A stretch of 64,000 nucleotides of DNA. Source: CAMDMI01 sp044379485 (GTDB taxonomy: Bacteria; Bacteroidota; Bacteroidia; Cytophagales; Flexibacteraceae). The notes beneath the pieces were generated by a model that was not told the DNA's origin, ran no database searches, and saw only the letters and a program-made list of their open reading frames with translations. The translations under genes and the position numbers were made by a program. This document shows positions 18,486 to 27,675 of this stretch, piece by piece. The stretch's first letter is position 1. Each line of letters begins with the position of its first letter. The stretch covers positions 1-64,000 of the forward strand of contig JBIPOE010000015.1 of NCBI GenBank assembly GCA_044379485.1, given 5' to 3'.

Positions 18486-20354
18486 TTAAAACAATGCTTC
18501 AACACTTTGTCTGGTCACAGAATGGTAGTTCATTTTTGCAATTGGAAAAACTTTGGTTGCCAATGTTTTACCTTCCTGAGTTTCAAGTAAAGTTTTATAT
18601 AAAGGCAAAATAAATTTTCGCCGTCCGATACTGGTAAGGAATTTTTCAAGAACCTGGTATGCTGGTTTGTATTGTTTCTTTATACTTAACATCAGCCATT
18701 CAAATAGGATTTCGTTGTTGCCAGAATTTGTAAAATTGAACCTTTTGTCCAATTCTACCATATTTTCTGAGCTTATATTCACTGGCAAAGCCCTTAGAAA
18801 ATGCAACCACTCATGGCTACTCCATTTTTTTGTTTCGCCCTCGTTTAGTTCATCTTTTTGAACAAACTGAATTGCCATATTTCCTGCAACATCAAATCTT
18901 GATGATAAGGGAGATGAGACTTCTTTCGGTAAGCCGGCATTATAAATCCATTCATCAATTTTAGTAGATTTTAAACTTAAATTACTGGATTTTAATAAAT
19001 TATCGTTTAAATAATTAATGAATATTTCGGTTGTAATTGAGGAAAATGCATGGTCATCAAAATACTTTTTTACAAAGGCATCCCATTTTTGCCTGCCAAC
19101 CAGTTTTTCCAAATGGCAAAGAAATAAGTAGCCTTTTTCATAGGCAATGTCATTCATACCATCGTCCGGATCTTTTCCTTTCAAAGCAAGTTTCAGGTGG
19201 GAAGATTCAGGGCTTTTTTCCATTTCTGAAATTGTGCCAATAAGGTCTTGATATCCAAGTACAGCCAACATGTCGGCATAATCTTTGCCTTCAAGCGCTT
19301 CCATAATTCGCCTTTCAAAATATACGGTAAAGCCCTCATTTAACCAGAAATCATTCCATGTCGCATTGGTAACCAGATTTCCAGACCATGAATGTGCCAA
19401 TTCATGGGCAATTAAACTGGTTAAGGATCGGTCGCCAGCTAAGATGGTTGGGGTGGCAAATGTGACACAAGGATTTTCCATGCCTCCAAAAGGAAAACTT
19501 GGTGGCAATACCAGCACATCATATCTTCCCCATCGATAACTTCCATACAACTTCTCAGCTGCAGAAACCATTTTACCCATTTCACCAAATTCATAAACCG
19601 ATTTTTCCAAAATTTCAGGTTCTGCAAAGACACCAGTTCGTTTATCTATTTGCTTGAAAGCCAGATTTCCAGCAGCAAGTGCAACCAAATATGCAGGCAC
19701 AGGTTTCGGCATGTCAAAGTGATATTTTCCAAGACTTGAATCAGCAGACCTATTTTCGGCGGACATAATCACTTCCAGGTTTTTAGGCACTGTTACATCA
19801 GCAGACCATGTGAATCGAATTCCCGGACTATCCTGGCAAGGAAACCAGGTTCTACTTAAAATGGCCTGGCCTTGTGTAAATAAAAATGGATTTGCTTTTC
19901 CAGCTGTTTGTTCAGGGTCCAACCACTGCAAGGCATCTGATCCTGAGGTGGTTTTATAATGAATTATGACCTTTTGTTTTTCCTTATCCGAAATTCTTAT
20001 TTGTAATGTCTGACCCACAAATGGCTGTTCTGCTAAAAGCTTAAATTCGGTAGGGTTATTCTCAGTTTCTAAACAAACCTTTTGAATATCAAGCTTTTTG
20101 GTATCAAGAAAAAGGTCTGATCCTTTGTTTTGATTAAGTATGGATAAGGTAGCAATTCCTGAAATGGTTTTTGTTGTAAAGTCGATTTGAAGATTCAAAT
20201 CCTGATGGGTAACAATTGCTTCCTCAGGTTTTGCAGATGAATGCCAGTCTTTTATCATCGTAGTTTCATTATTTTTGATTGTATCTTGATTGCAGGCTTG
20301 AAAAATGGAAAAAACTAAAAAAGTGGAAATCCCAAAAACTATTGAACTTTTCAT
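18486..20354 (-). CDS. M1-family metallopeptidase lipoprotein
   Basis: Zinc aminopeptidase similar to bacterial leukotriene-A4-hydrolase-like enzymes. From the chosen ATG at 20354 it has 622 residues. The signal sequence ends in a lipobox-like SIFQAC, so it is probably a lipoprotein. The exopeptidase motif GGMENP precedes the zinc site HELAH (317-321), with the third ligand Glu340 in NEGFTVYF, spaced as in M1 enzymes. The C-terminal helical part (about 500-622) is typical. A longer frame from 20396 adds 14 residues before the signal and is less likely. It lies 72 bases downstream of the phosphate transporter gene, same strand. Confidence 0.9.
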   Translation of the reverse strand: MKSSIVFGISTFLVFSIFQACNQDTIKNNETTMIKDWHSSAKPEEAIVTHQDLNLQIDFTTKTISGIATLSILNQNKGSDLFLDTKKLDIQKVCLETENNPTEFKLLAEQPFVGQTLQIRISDKEKQKVIIHYKTTSGSDALQWLDPEQTAGKANPFLFTQGQAILSRTWFPCQDSPGIRFTWSADVTVPKNLEVIMSAENRSADSSLGKYHFDMPKPVPAYLVALAAGNLAFKQIDKRTGVFAEPEILEKSVYEFGEMGKMVSAAEKLYGSYRWGRYDVLVLPPSFPFGGMENPCVTFATPTILAGDRSLTSLIAHELAHSWSGNLVTNATWNDFWLNEGFTVYFERRIMEALEGKDYADMLAVLGYQDLIGTISEMEKSPESSHLKLALKGKDPDDGMNDIAYEKGYLFLCHLEKLVGRQKWDAFVKKYFDDHAFSSITTEIFINYLNDNLLKSSNLSLKSTKIDEWIYNAGLPKEVSSPLSSRFDVAGNMAIQFVQKDELNEGETKKWSSHEWLHFLRALPVNISSENMVELDKRFNFTNSGNNEILFEWLMLSIKKQYKPAYQVLEKFLTSIGRRKFILPLYKTLLETQEGKTLATKVFPIAKMNYHSVTRQSVEALF

Positions 20355-20426
20355 GTTGGAAAATAAGTCAAAGTTTTTGGTTTTATTTTCCAACAATTTT
20401 GAAAGGATTCTAAAACCTTCCGCAGT

Positions 20427-21827
20427 TTATAACAGGGCTCTAAACAAAATAAACAATGTTCCCGCGATAAGCATAGAGGCAGGTAAAGTAAGCAGCCAGG
20501 CCAACAGAATATTTTTCACAGTATCTTTTCGAAGGTTTTTAACTCCTTTACTGGCAACCATGCTGCCTGCAATACCTGAACTTAATACATGAGTTGTACT
20601 AACTGGCAAACTTAGGTATGTGGAAAAGGCAATTGTTGAGGCAGCAACCAGTTCGGAAGATGCGCCCTGTGCATAGGTAAGGTGCTCTTTTCCAATCTTT
20701 TCTCCAATAGTTTTAACAATTCTTTTCCAACCAATAGTAGTTCCCAATCCAAGAGAAAGGGATATCATTAAGGTTACCCAAAACGGTGAGTAGTCCGTAT
20801 GGACTTTCAAGCCATCCAAACTGGTTTTCAATAGCTTTCTGTTTTGCCCGCTAATGGCTACATTTTGGCTTGTTTCAAGTGCTGTAATCGATTTATTCAA
20901 TTTGATTAAAAGGGCACGAATTTCAAGTTTTTTTACAGCACTCAGTTCTTTAGTAAGCCTGTTGTTTTGTCCACTTTCCTTTAAATTTCCAAGAAAGCCA
21001 AATGTTGATTTCATGAGACCTTTTTCTTTAATACCCAAAAGACTTGTGTCGACTTTGGCAAGCACGTGTTCAATATTATTGAGGTGTGGCAATGAAATAT
21101 TTATTGGTTTGGATGTATTCAAGGCAAAATAAGCAGGCATTACACCGATTAGAATAAGCATCACCAAGCCAACTCCTTTTTGACCATCATTGGCTCCATG
21201 CGAAAGGCTTACACCCGTACAAGTGGCTACCAAAATAGAGCGTATCCAAAATGGTGGATGTTTTCCTTTTTTGGGTTCTTTGAAGATATCGTCTCTGTCC
21301 ACAAATTTCTTGAGAATAAACATTAGAAAAACAGTAAGACTAAATCCTATTAAAGGTGAAATCACAAGTGATGCCCCTATTTCAAAAGCTTTTGTATAGT
21401 CAACAGCTGTTCCTTTGCCTTCCTCAATAAATGGAAAAGCTAAGCCCACACCAAGAATAGAACCAATTAAGGTATGAGAACTCGAAGATGGCAATCCAAA
21501 ATACCATGTCCCTAAATTCCAAATAATTGCTGATAACAGCAAGGCCATAACCAGGGCAATATTATGGTATAGATTTGGATCGACCAATGCTTCTGTTGGC
21601 AAGAGTTTGACTATGCCCATGGCAACACCTATTCCTCCAATAAAGACACCTATGAAATTGCAAACTCCGGATAGAATAACAGCATGCCAGGGTTTGAGTG
21701 AATTGGTATAAATAACTGTAGCCACAGCATTTGCGGTATCGTGAAAACCATTCACAAATTCAAATGCACAAGCAGCTAAAAGACAGATTATCAGGAGGGT
21801 GAACACACCCAGTTCAAGTCCGAACAT
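20427..21827 (-). CDS. PiT-family inorganic phosphate transporter
   Basis: Inner-membrane phosphate/cation symporter of 466 residues. Both PiT signature repeats are seen: FVNGFHDTANAVATVIY near residue 24 and SHGANDGQKGVGL near 211. Hydrophobic helices lie on both sides of a central soluble insert (about 235-330) that is helical and charged, as in many bacterial PiT proteins. No PhoU-like gene is adjacent. A good -7 element lies 26 bases upstream of the ATG. Confidence 0.92.
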   Translation of the reverse strand: MFGLELGVFTLLIICLLAACAFEFVNGFHDTANAVATVIYTNSLKPWHAVILSGVCNFIGVFIGGIGVAMGIVKLLPTEALVDPNLYHNIALVMALLLSAIIWNLGTWYFGLPSSSSHTLIGSILGVGLAFPFIEEGKGTAVDYTKAFEIGASLVISPLIGFSLTVFLMFILKKFVDRDDIFKEPKKGKHPPFWIRSILVATCTGVSLSHGANDGQKGVGLVMLILIGVMPAYFALNTSKPINISLPHLNNIEHVLAKVDTSLLGIKEKGLMKSTFGFLGNLKESGQNNRLTKELSAVKKLEIRALLIKLNKSITALETSQNVAISGQNRKLLKTSLDGLKVHTDYSPFWVTLMISLSLGLGTTIGWKRIVKTIGEKIGKEHLTYAQGASSELVAASTIAFSTYLSLPVSTTHVLSSGIAGSMVASKGVKNLRKDTVKNILLAWLLTLPASMLIAGTLFILFRALL

Positions 21828-21852
21828 AAGGGATTTGCCTTTATGGGGCGGT

Positions 21853-21860
21853 CAAAGATA
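21853..21860 (-). promoter_or_regulatory. -7 promoter element of the phosphate transporter gene
   Basis: On the minus strand TATCTTTG matches TAnnTTTG exactly. The predicted transcript start lies about 20 bases before the ATG at 21827. No clear -33 box was seen. Confidence 0.45.
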
Positions 21861-21952
21861 GAGGAAAGGTTTTTAATTGAATGTTACCGGATTGTTAACA
21901 GAATGGTCATTGCCGACCAATTGACAGGTTTTAGATATAGAAAGCTAATATT

Positions 21953-23902
21953 TTAATCGAAAAATGTCCAGATCAAACCTACTTCAAAAAGTCGCCTTTG
22001 GCCTGGATAGTAAGGTGCCGCATAATAACCGAGGCCACCCACTTTCTGGAGTGTATTGTGGACTTTTGCATAAATACGTGCCCTGTCAATTTTGAAATGC
22101 GCAAAAAAATCAAGTAGAAAATAAGGAGGTATTGTTGTGTAATTTTGTAAAAACCATTGACCAGTCAAAGGATTATAATTCTCTGTAGGCCAGTCAAATC
22201 GCCAATCGAGATTGAAACCCAATTGAATTCCGAAACCCTTTTTCTTTTTTAACAGATCAAAGTAATGGGCTGAATGGTACACATAACTTGGCATTTGAGA
22301 AACCCGGCTTCCAGCTTGAAACACTCTGATAAATCTATTTTCTGTGTAAAAAAGCCTTCCCAAATTTCCATTTATTGCAATGCTGGCATACTGCATTGTG
22401 CTTGAGCTGGTTGCCTGATAAGGCATAAATGTGGTATCTGTAACTATGCCTCTATCTACTACAATGTGCTCAAAACCAGGTGAAATACTCCAGTTTTTCC
22501 ATTTTAATGTATAATCTACTTTTAAATTTAAGGAAGGTGAGGAAAGAAACTGATTTGAATAAACCAGGTTTTTACTGAAAAATTCTCTTTGAATGAGGCT
22601 TGGGGCGAAAACCATTCTTCTAAACTCAGCCTTAAAGTTTTTCTTTGCCCATGATAAATTGATGTCGTATTCGTCTCCACTTATAAATTCAGCTTTGGCA
22701 ATTGCATCTCCTCCAGCCAAAACGCCTTGGTATAAAAAGCCATATAAAATTTCAGTTCGATTTTGAAGAACCGTAAAAATATTGGTTCGATAATTTATAT
22801 CTCTTCTTTTAACATAAACGCTGAATTCATTCAAAGAATCCTGAAAGCCACCATAAAATGTGTTTTCAAACAACTCGAACTGCCGTTCACTATACAAGGA
22901 ATCGGGTAGAGTATCAAGCTTATTTCCAATTAGTTTCTTTTGATCCTGAAAATATACACGCCTCGAACCATAAAATTTTAAGTTTGGCTTTGGATCATTG
23001 TAAGTGTTAATCTGTTTATTCCGGACATGGCTGGTTCGAAAAAACAATCCTTTTCCAAATGGTTTCCAAACCTGGCTTGCATACCAGTTATTTCGTAATT
23101 CTCTGTTTCTGGAATTGTTATCAAGATTAACCTGCATTAATTCAGGGGAAATAAAAAGACTGTCAATTTTTCCAGGAGTAGCGGAAATCCCACCTCCCGT
23201 TTCGTATTGCAGTTGGTTTAAATGCTGATAATAGGCCCAGGCCTGATATTTGTTGTTTGTTGAAGTATAATTTCCTGAAACCCATGCAGAATGGTGGTCC
23301 GCTAGCCTTTCGTCTTGTTGGGTTACATTTAAAATTCTTAGCGAGGTAAATCGTTGGTAATGAGCAGCAATATTTAAGCGTGGCGCAATGTTTTGTGCCA
23401 TCGTTATTTTAAAGCTGGACCTTTGTTTGGCTCCCTGGGTATATTGAACTTCTGTGTAAGGAGAAAGTGTATTAAAGTACTTTATTCTATCCAGACCTGG
23501 AATGAGATAATCAAACATATTAACACCATACCTTAAACCAATAGAAGAAGGCAATCGGTAAAAAAGTGGTCTTGCAGAAGTCCCAAAAACTCCAAGGTTT
23601 TGAAAAATCTGATTTCCCTGATAAATAAAATCACCTCTCAATGAAAAATCTATCATGGAGGTGTCTCCAATAAAAGCTTTTTTATTGGAAAGCATATTGG
23701 CCTCATATCGATATTTTACAGTTTTATGGGAATAAATTTCCTTGGTTGTATCATCCAGAATTTGGGAAAAAGTATCCTTACTCTGAAAAAAAACCAGAAA
23801 ACTAAGAATTAATAGAGGTCTCCAAAAAGGAAAGTAATTTTTTCTCAGGGAAAATTTGAATTCCAATTGGTTGATAATAAATAAGTTCTGGCTTTGGCGC
23901 AA
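21953..23902 (-). CDS. Putative beta-barrel porin (Porin_10 type)
   Basis: Large outer-membrane barrel protein of up to 649 residues. A hydrophobic stretch (PLLILSFLVFFQS) ending near DTFSQ is the probable signal peptide, and many amphipathic strands follow to an aromatic end (FEVGLIWTFFD). The overall length, the DTTKEIYSHKT opening and RIYAKVHNTLQKVGG near the end recall the Porin_10 family of Bacteroidota. The listed ATG lies 100 bases inside lpxK; a TTG near 23864 is a more natural start. It is co-directional with lpxK and translationally overlapping. Substrate unknown. Confidence 0.7.
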   Translation of the reverse strand: MRQSQNLFIINQLEFKFSLRKNYFPFWRPLLILSFLVFFQSKDTFSQILDDTTKEIYSHKTVKYRYEANMLSNKKAFIGDTSMIDFSLRGDFIYQGNQIFQNLGVFGTSARPLFYRLPSSIGLRYGVNMFDYLIPGLDRIKYFNTLSPYTEVQYTQGAKQRSSFKITMAQNIAPRLNIAAHYQRFTSLRILNVTQQDERLADHHSAWVSGNYTSTNNKYQAWAYYQHLNQLQYETGGGISATPGKIDSLFISPELMQVNLDNNSRNRELRNNWYASQVWKPFGKGLFFRTSHVRNKQINTYNDPKPNLKFYGSRRVYFQDQKKLIGNKLDTLPDSLYSERQFELFENTFYGGFQDSLNEFSVYVKRRDINYRTNIFTVLQNRTEILYGFLYQGVLAGGDAIAKAEFISGDEYDINLSWAKKNFKAEFRRMVFAPSLIQREFFSKNLVYSNQFLSSPSLNLKVDYTLKWKNWSISPGFEHIVVDRGIVTDTTFMPYQATSSSTMQYASIAINGNLGRLFYTENRFIRVFQAGSRVSQMPSYVYHSAHYFDLLKKKKGFGIQLGFNLDWRFDWPTENYNPLTGQWFLQNYTTIPPYFLLDFFAHFKIDRARIYAKVHNTLQKVGGLGYYAAPYYPGQRRLFEVGLIWTFFD

Positions 23903-24812
23903 TGGCTAAAATTTTATAAAAGTCTTTTTCTGTACAAAGAATGGTTTTACCGGCAAGGTTTTCCTTTTCGAAAAAGTCTGGCAAATATCTGTAATGATCT
24001 GGTTTAGAAATAACTTTCTCCACGGAAAATTCGGAATTTACCTTTTCGAAAAAGGGTTTGTTATCCGCCAATCCTGCAATTGCAATCACATTTGTCTTGG
24101 TTTTTAACTCATTGTTGAACTGATTTACAGGCACTTTATACGAAATTGAGGAAACAAAAATTTCATCATTTTGATATCCCTTGGATTTCATTTCTCTTGT
24201 AATTTTATCCAATAGTTCTTCATTGGCATATTTACATTTTGTAAAAATAATCAAATCTGCTCTTGAACTTTCTTTTTTCAAATCCCTTAAAGTTCCAATT
24301 GGGAAAATAGAATTTTTGAAAAAGGGTAAATGGTATGGGCTGAGTTGTATGCAAATTTTTGGTTTTACCCATCTGTGCTGCATGGAATCATCCAGCAGAA
24401 TTAAATTTATTTCCGGATACAAATCCTTAATTTTTTTTATGCCATTTACTCTGTCCGAATCTACAGCCAATACAATTGTACCCAGCCATTTTTTTGCAAT
24501 CATATAGGCTTCATCGCCAAGGTCCTCGATACTTGAATTTTCAGTGGCTAAAACAAATCCTGTAGAATTTCTTTTGTAACCTCTTGATAGATATGCTATT
24601 TTGTATTTCTCTGAAAAATTTGAAATCAAAAAATCACTCATTGGTGTTTTTCCTGAGCCTCCCATTTCAAGATTCCCAATGGCAATTGTCGGAAATGGAA
24701 ACGAGGTTTGATTCAAAAAACCCAGGTCAAACAGGCGATTTCTTACCCAAACAATGGCTCCATAAATGAAGGCGAATGGAAAAAAAAGCAACATTCGGAA
24801 TACATTTGCCAT
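23802..24812 (-). CDS. lpxK: Tetraacyldisaccharide 4'-kinase
   Basis: Phosphorylates the lipid A precursor at the 4' position on the inner face of the cytoplasmic membrane. The 336-residue protein has an N-terminal membrane-associated helix (MLLFFPFAFIYGAIVW), the P-loop GGSGKTP near 51-57, the AYLSRGYKR motif, DDSMQHR with the catalytic Asp-rich segment near 141-147, and the LCTEKD C-terminal motif. The 3' end overlaps the porin gene. Upstream it is divergent from the MORN-repeat gene. Confidence 0.93.
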   Translation of the reverse strand: MANVFRMLLFFPFAFIYGAIVWVRNRLFDLGFLNQTSFPFPTIAIGNLEMGGSGKTPMSDFLISNFSEKYKIAYLSRGYKRNSTGFVLATENSSIEDLGDEAYMIAKKWLGTIVLAVDSDRVNGIKKIKDLYPEINLILLDDSMQHRWVKPKICIQLSPYHLPFFKNSIFPIGTLRDLKKESSRADLIIFTKCKYANEELLDKITREMKSKGYQNDEIFVSSISYKVPVNQFNNELKTKTNVIAIAGLADNKPFFEKVNSEFSVEKVISKPDHYRYLPDFFEKENLAGKTILCTEKDFYKILAIAPKPELIYYQPIGIQIFPEKKLLSFLETSINS

Positions 24813-24882
24813 TCAGATTTTGAAATTGAGAATTAAGTCAGATTTATTTATTCGCAATTGCTTTCGGTTATTTCCATTTAGA

Positions 24883-26703
24883 ATGGCAAATGTAGGGATA
24901 GTATGCTTTCTTTTTTTAGATTTTCTGTCCTGCTTTTCTCAGGTAAATCCTATTAAAAAGGTTAAATATTTTGATGTCAATAGATTAGTAATCAGTGAAA
25001 TATATTTTGTTAGTGAAAAGGATGGAATCACAAAAACAGGTCCTTACACTGCATTTTATTCAGGAGGGAAAATTAAAACCAAAGGTGCTTATTCAAATGA
25101 TTTAGCCGTGGGAACCTGGGAAAGGTATTATGAGAATGGAATTTTAAAGAGTAGATATACCTATAAAGACGGAAAACTAAATGGTCCAGGAATATTACTT
25201 TTTGAAAATGGAAAAACTTCCCAAAAGGGATTTTTTAAGAATAACTTTGAAGATAGTACCTGGACTTTTTATTATGAAAGTGGAAGAATGAAAAGTAAAG
25301 GTCCTTATTCATTAGGTTTTCAACAAGGGCAATGGATATATTTTCATGAAGACAGTACCTTAAAAGCGACAGCCTTTATTTACAAAGGAAGAGGCCACTA
25401 CAAGGAGTTTTTTTTAAATAAGGGGGTAAGAATGGAGGGGGTAATTGATAATGGATTAAGCGATTCCATTTGGAAATACTATTACGAAAATGGGAACCTC
25501 AAGGCAATAGGAACGGAAAAGGCTGGTGAAAGAGATGGGTTTTGGCGTTTTTATCATAGCAATGGAAAGATAAGTACAGAAGGCCACTTTTCTAAAAATA
25601 AAAAAATTGGTCATTGGAAGTACTTTCATGAAAATGGAATTTTGAGTTCTGAAGGAACCCTGGAAAATGATGAAAAAGAAGGGATATGGAAGTTCTTTAT
25701 GCCTTCAGGAGCCTTGATGGGTCAAGGAGTTTTTTCAAAGGGAAGTGGTGATTATCAGGAATTTTATGACAATGGAAAGATTAAGCTTAAAGGAAAAATT
25801 AGCAATAATGATTATGAAGGTCCATGGACTTTTTATTTTGAAGATGGTGGTTTGGAAGGGGAGTGTCTTTATAAGTCAGGTTATGGACAATATACGGGAT
25901 ATTATGAAAATGGTGGTATAAAAATGAAGGGTCAAATGCACAATGGCCAAAAAGTAGGTTCCTGGGATTTGATCGGAAAAGATAACAAACTCATAGGGCA
26001 TTATAAAACATTTTATGATTTGGTTGAAACTTCAGCGGTCACCAAGGCAAAACCTAAAAATGACTCTTTGGCTCCAAAACATCGAAATTATGGACGACCA
26101 GAATATAATTTTTCTGGTAAAAAAATTCGGCACTATGTGCCTAAAATAAATGAGGTTAAGGGGTTTATAGTTGCTTTTAATCCATTTGCATTAGCCTTAA
26201 CTTCTTTTCCAATTGGTATCGAATATTTTTTTCAGGATAGGCTGGGATTTGAATTGATGTTCACATTTTACCGCCAACCTTTTTTTGCCAACCATGCCGA
26301 GGAACTCGAGAATAAAAGAGTTTATACACTAGGGAACTCTATAGATTTTAGGCAAAAACTCTACAGTGCAGATCATGGTTCTGGAAATTTATACATAGGT
26401 CAGGAGTTAAGACTTAGTAATTTTACTCATAAATTGTTGGTGTATGAATCTTCAGATAGCACCTCATTTGGCACTAATTACGAGGGCGTTGAATCCAAAA
26501 TTGAACTTTCAATTCTGGTGGGAAACCGATTTTTTCAATATTACAACAAACATAATTCCTTCACTTTGGATTTATATACAGGTATTGGATTCGGATACCG
26601 GTATTCAAATTTTCCTGATCAGCTTTTAATTTATAATAGGCTTAAAACAAATACTTTAACAATTCCGTTCCGATTGGGATTCAACTTCGGATACCTTTTT
26701 TAA
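24883..26703 (+). CDS. MORN-repeat (YwqK-like) protein with C-terminal barrel-like domain
   Basis: About 606 residues from the ATG at 24883, which opens a clean signal peptide (VGIVCFLFLDFLSCFS). Residues about 60-400 consist of about a dozen tandem MORN-2 repeats of the form YYENGxLKxxG-x-DGxWxFY. The last 200 residues (after the KIRHYVPK segment) have alternating beta strands like an outer-membrane barrel (GFIVAFNPFALALTS, FRLGFNFGYLF end). A longer frame from 24766 would overlap lpxK and is less likely. Its stop overlaps the next gene by one base (TAATG), indicating coupling. Function unknown; a surface or periplasmic scaffold is only a guess. Confidence 0.75.
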   Translation: MANVGIVCFLFLDFLSCFSQVNPIKKVKYFDVNRLVISEIYFVSEKDGITKTGPYTAFYSGGKIKTKGAYSNDLAVGTWERYYENGILKSRYTYKDGKLNGPGILLFENGKTSQKGFFKNNFEDSTWTFYYESGRMKSKGPYSLGFQQGQWIYFHEDSTLKATAFIYKGRGHYKEFFLNKGVRMEGVIDNGLSDSIWKYYYENGNLKAIGTEKAGERDGFWRFYHSNGKISTEGHFSKNKKIGHWKYFHENGILSSEGTLENDEKEGIWKFFMPSGALMGQGVFSKGSGDYQEFYDNGKIKLKGKISNNDYEGPWTFYFEDGGLEGECLYKSGYGQYTGYYENGGIKMKGQMHNGQKVGSWDLIGKDNKLIGHYKTFYDLVETSAVTKAKPKNDSLAPKHRNYGRPEYNFSGKKIRHYVPKINEVKGFIVAFNPFALALTSFPIGIEYFFQDRLGFELMFTFYRQPFFANHAEELENKRVYTLGNSIDFRQKLYSADHGSGNLYIGQELRLSNFTHKLLVYESSDSTSFGTNYEGVESKIELSILVGNRFFQYYNKHNSFTLDLYTGIGFGYRYSNFPDQLLIYNRLKTNTLTIPFRLGFNFGYLF

Positions 26704-27671
26704 TGCAATATCAAATACAAAACATTCTTCCTCTGGTTGAGGAAGCCCTTTCTAATTTTAAATATCCGGTTACCCCTGTTTCTTTATACGATCCGGTAAG
26801 ATATTTTATGGGTTTACCAGGAAAGAGAATTCGCCCTATTTTCGTTTTGCAGGCTTTGGAATTATTTCGAAAACCGGAAAAGAAGGATGCTATAGCTGCC
26901 ATAGCCACCGAACTATTCCATAACTTTTCGTTGGTACATGATGACATAATGGATCAAGCGGATTTAAGAAGAGGATTTCAAACTGTGCACAAGAAATGGG
27001 ACGAACCAACAGCTTTATTATCAGGAGATTCGCTTCTTATATTTGCTTATCAGGCATTATTGGCAGCTCCGGAAAACGGTTTTAAACAACTTATAAGTCG
27101 ATTTAATGAAATGTCTCTGGCTGTTTGCGAAGGGCAACAGCTCGATATGGATTTTAGTTTGTTAAGGTCTATTTCTGTTGAGCAATATTTGGAAATGATC
27201 GATCTAAAAACTGGTGCACTTATTTCTTTTTCTTTTGAAATGGCTGGATTTTTGGCAGAGGAAAGTTTGGAGGTAAGACATAGCTTAAGAGGATTTGGTG
27301 CAGCCATGGGCAGATGTTTTCAATTAAGGGACGATTTTTTGGATCTTTTTGGAAATGAGCTGCTTACTGGTAAAAAATTAGGTGGAGATATTGGCAATTC
27401 TAAATTAACTTATCCGGTATTGTGTAGTTTCTCTCACATTGAGGGAGCTGAATTCAGAAAGTATTGGGATGATAAATCCATTGATTCGGAAAGAAGAATC
27501 AGCCTCTGTTTGAAATGGATGAACCAAAATGGAATTGCAAACCTTTGTCTGGATTTAATTGATTCTGAAATGGAAAAGGGATTGTCACTTTTAACCAGCA
27601 TTAACGGAGATTTTTCTGCCAAAGAAAGACTGGAAACTTTATGTAAAAGTTTGACCTACAGAGAAAAGTAA
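26703..27671 (+). CDS. Polyprenyl (isoprenoid) diphosphate synthase
   Basis: Trans-isoprenyl diphosphate synthase of 322 residues that condenses isopentenyl diphosphate onto an allylic diphosphate. Seen are GKRIRP (40-45), the first aspartate-rich motif DDIMD (80-84) with the following LRRG, and the second motif RDDFLDLFG near 210, then GKKLGGDIGNSKLTYP. The product chain length cannot be read reliably; geranylgeranyl or farnesyl type is plausible and would fit carotenoid synthesis, given a crtZ-like gene at 48.4 kb. It overlaps the MORN gene by one base. Confidence 0.9.
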   Translation: MQYQIQNILPLVEEALSNFKYPVTPVSLYDPVRYFMGLPGKRIRPIFVLQALELFRKPEKKDAIAAIATELFHNFSLVHDDIMDQADLRRGFQTVHKKWDEPTALLSGDSLLIFAYQALLAAPENGFKQLISRFNEMSLAVCEGQQLDMDFSLLRSISVEQYLEMIDLKTGALISFSFEMAGFLAEESLEVRHSLRGFGAAMGRCFQLRDDFLDLFGNELLTGKKLGGDIGNSKLTYPVLCSFSHIEGAEFRKYWDDKSIDSERRISLCLKWMNQNGIANLCLDLIDSEMEKGLSLLTSINGDFSAKERLETLCKSLTYREK

Positions 27672-27675
27672 GAAG

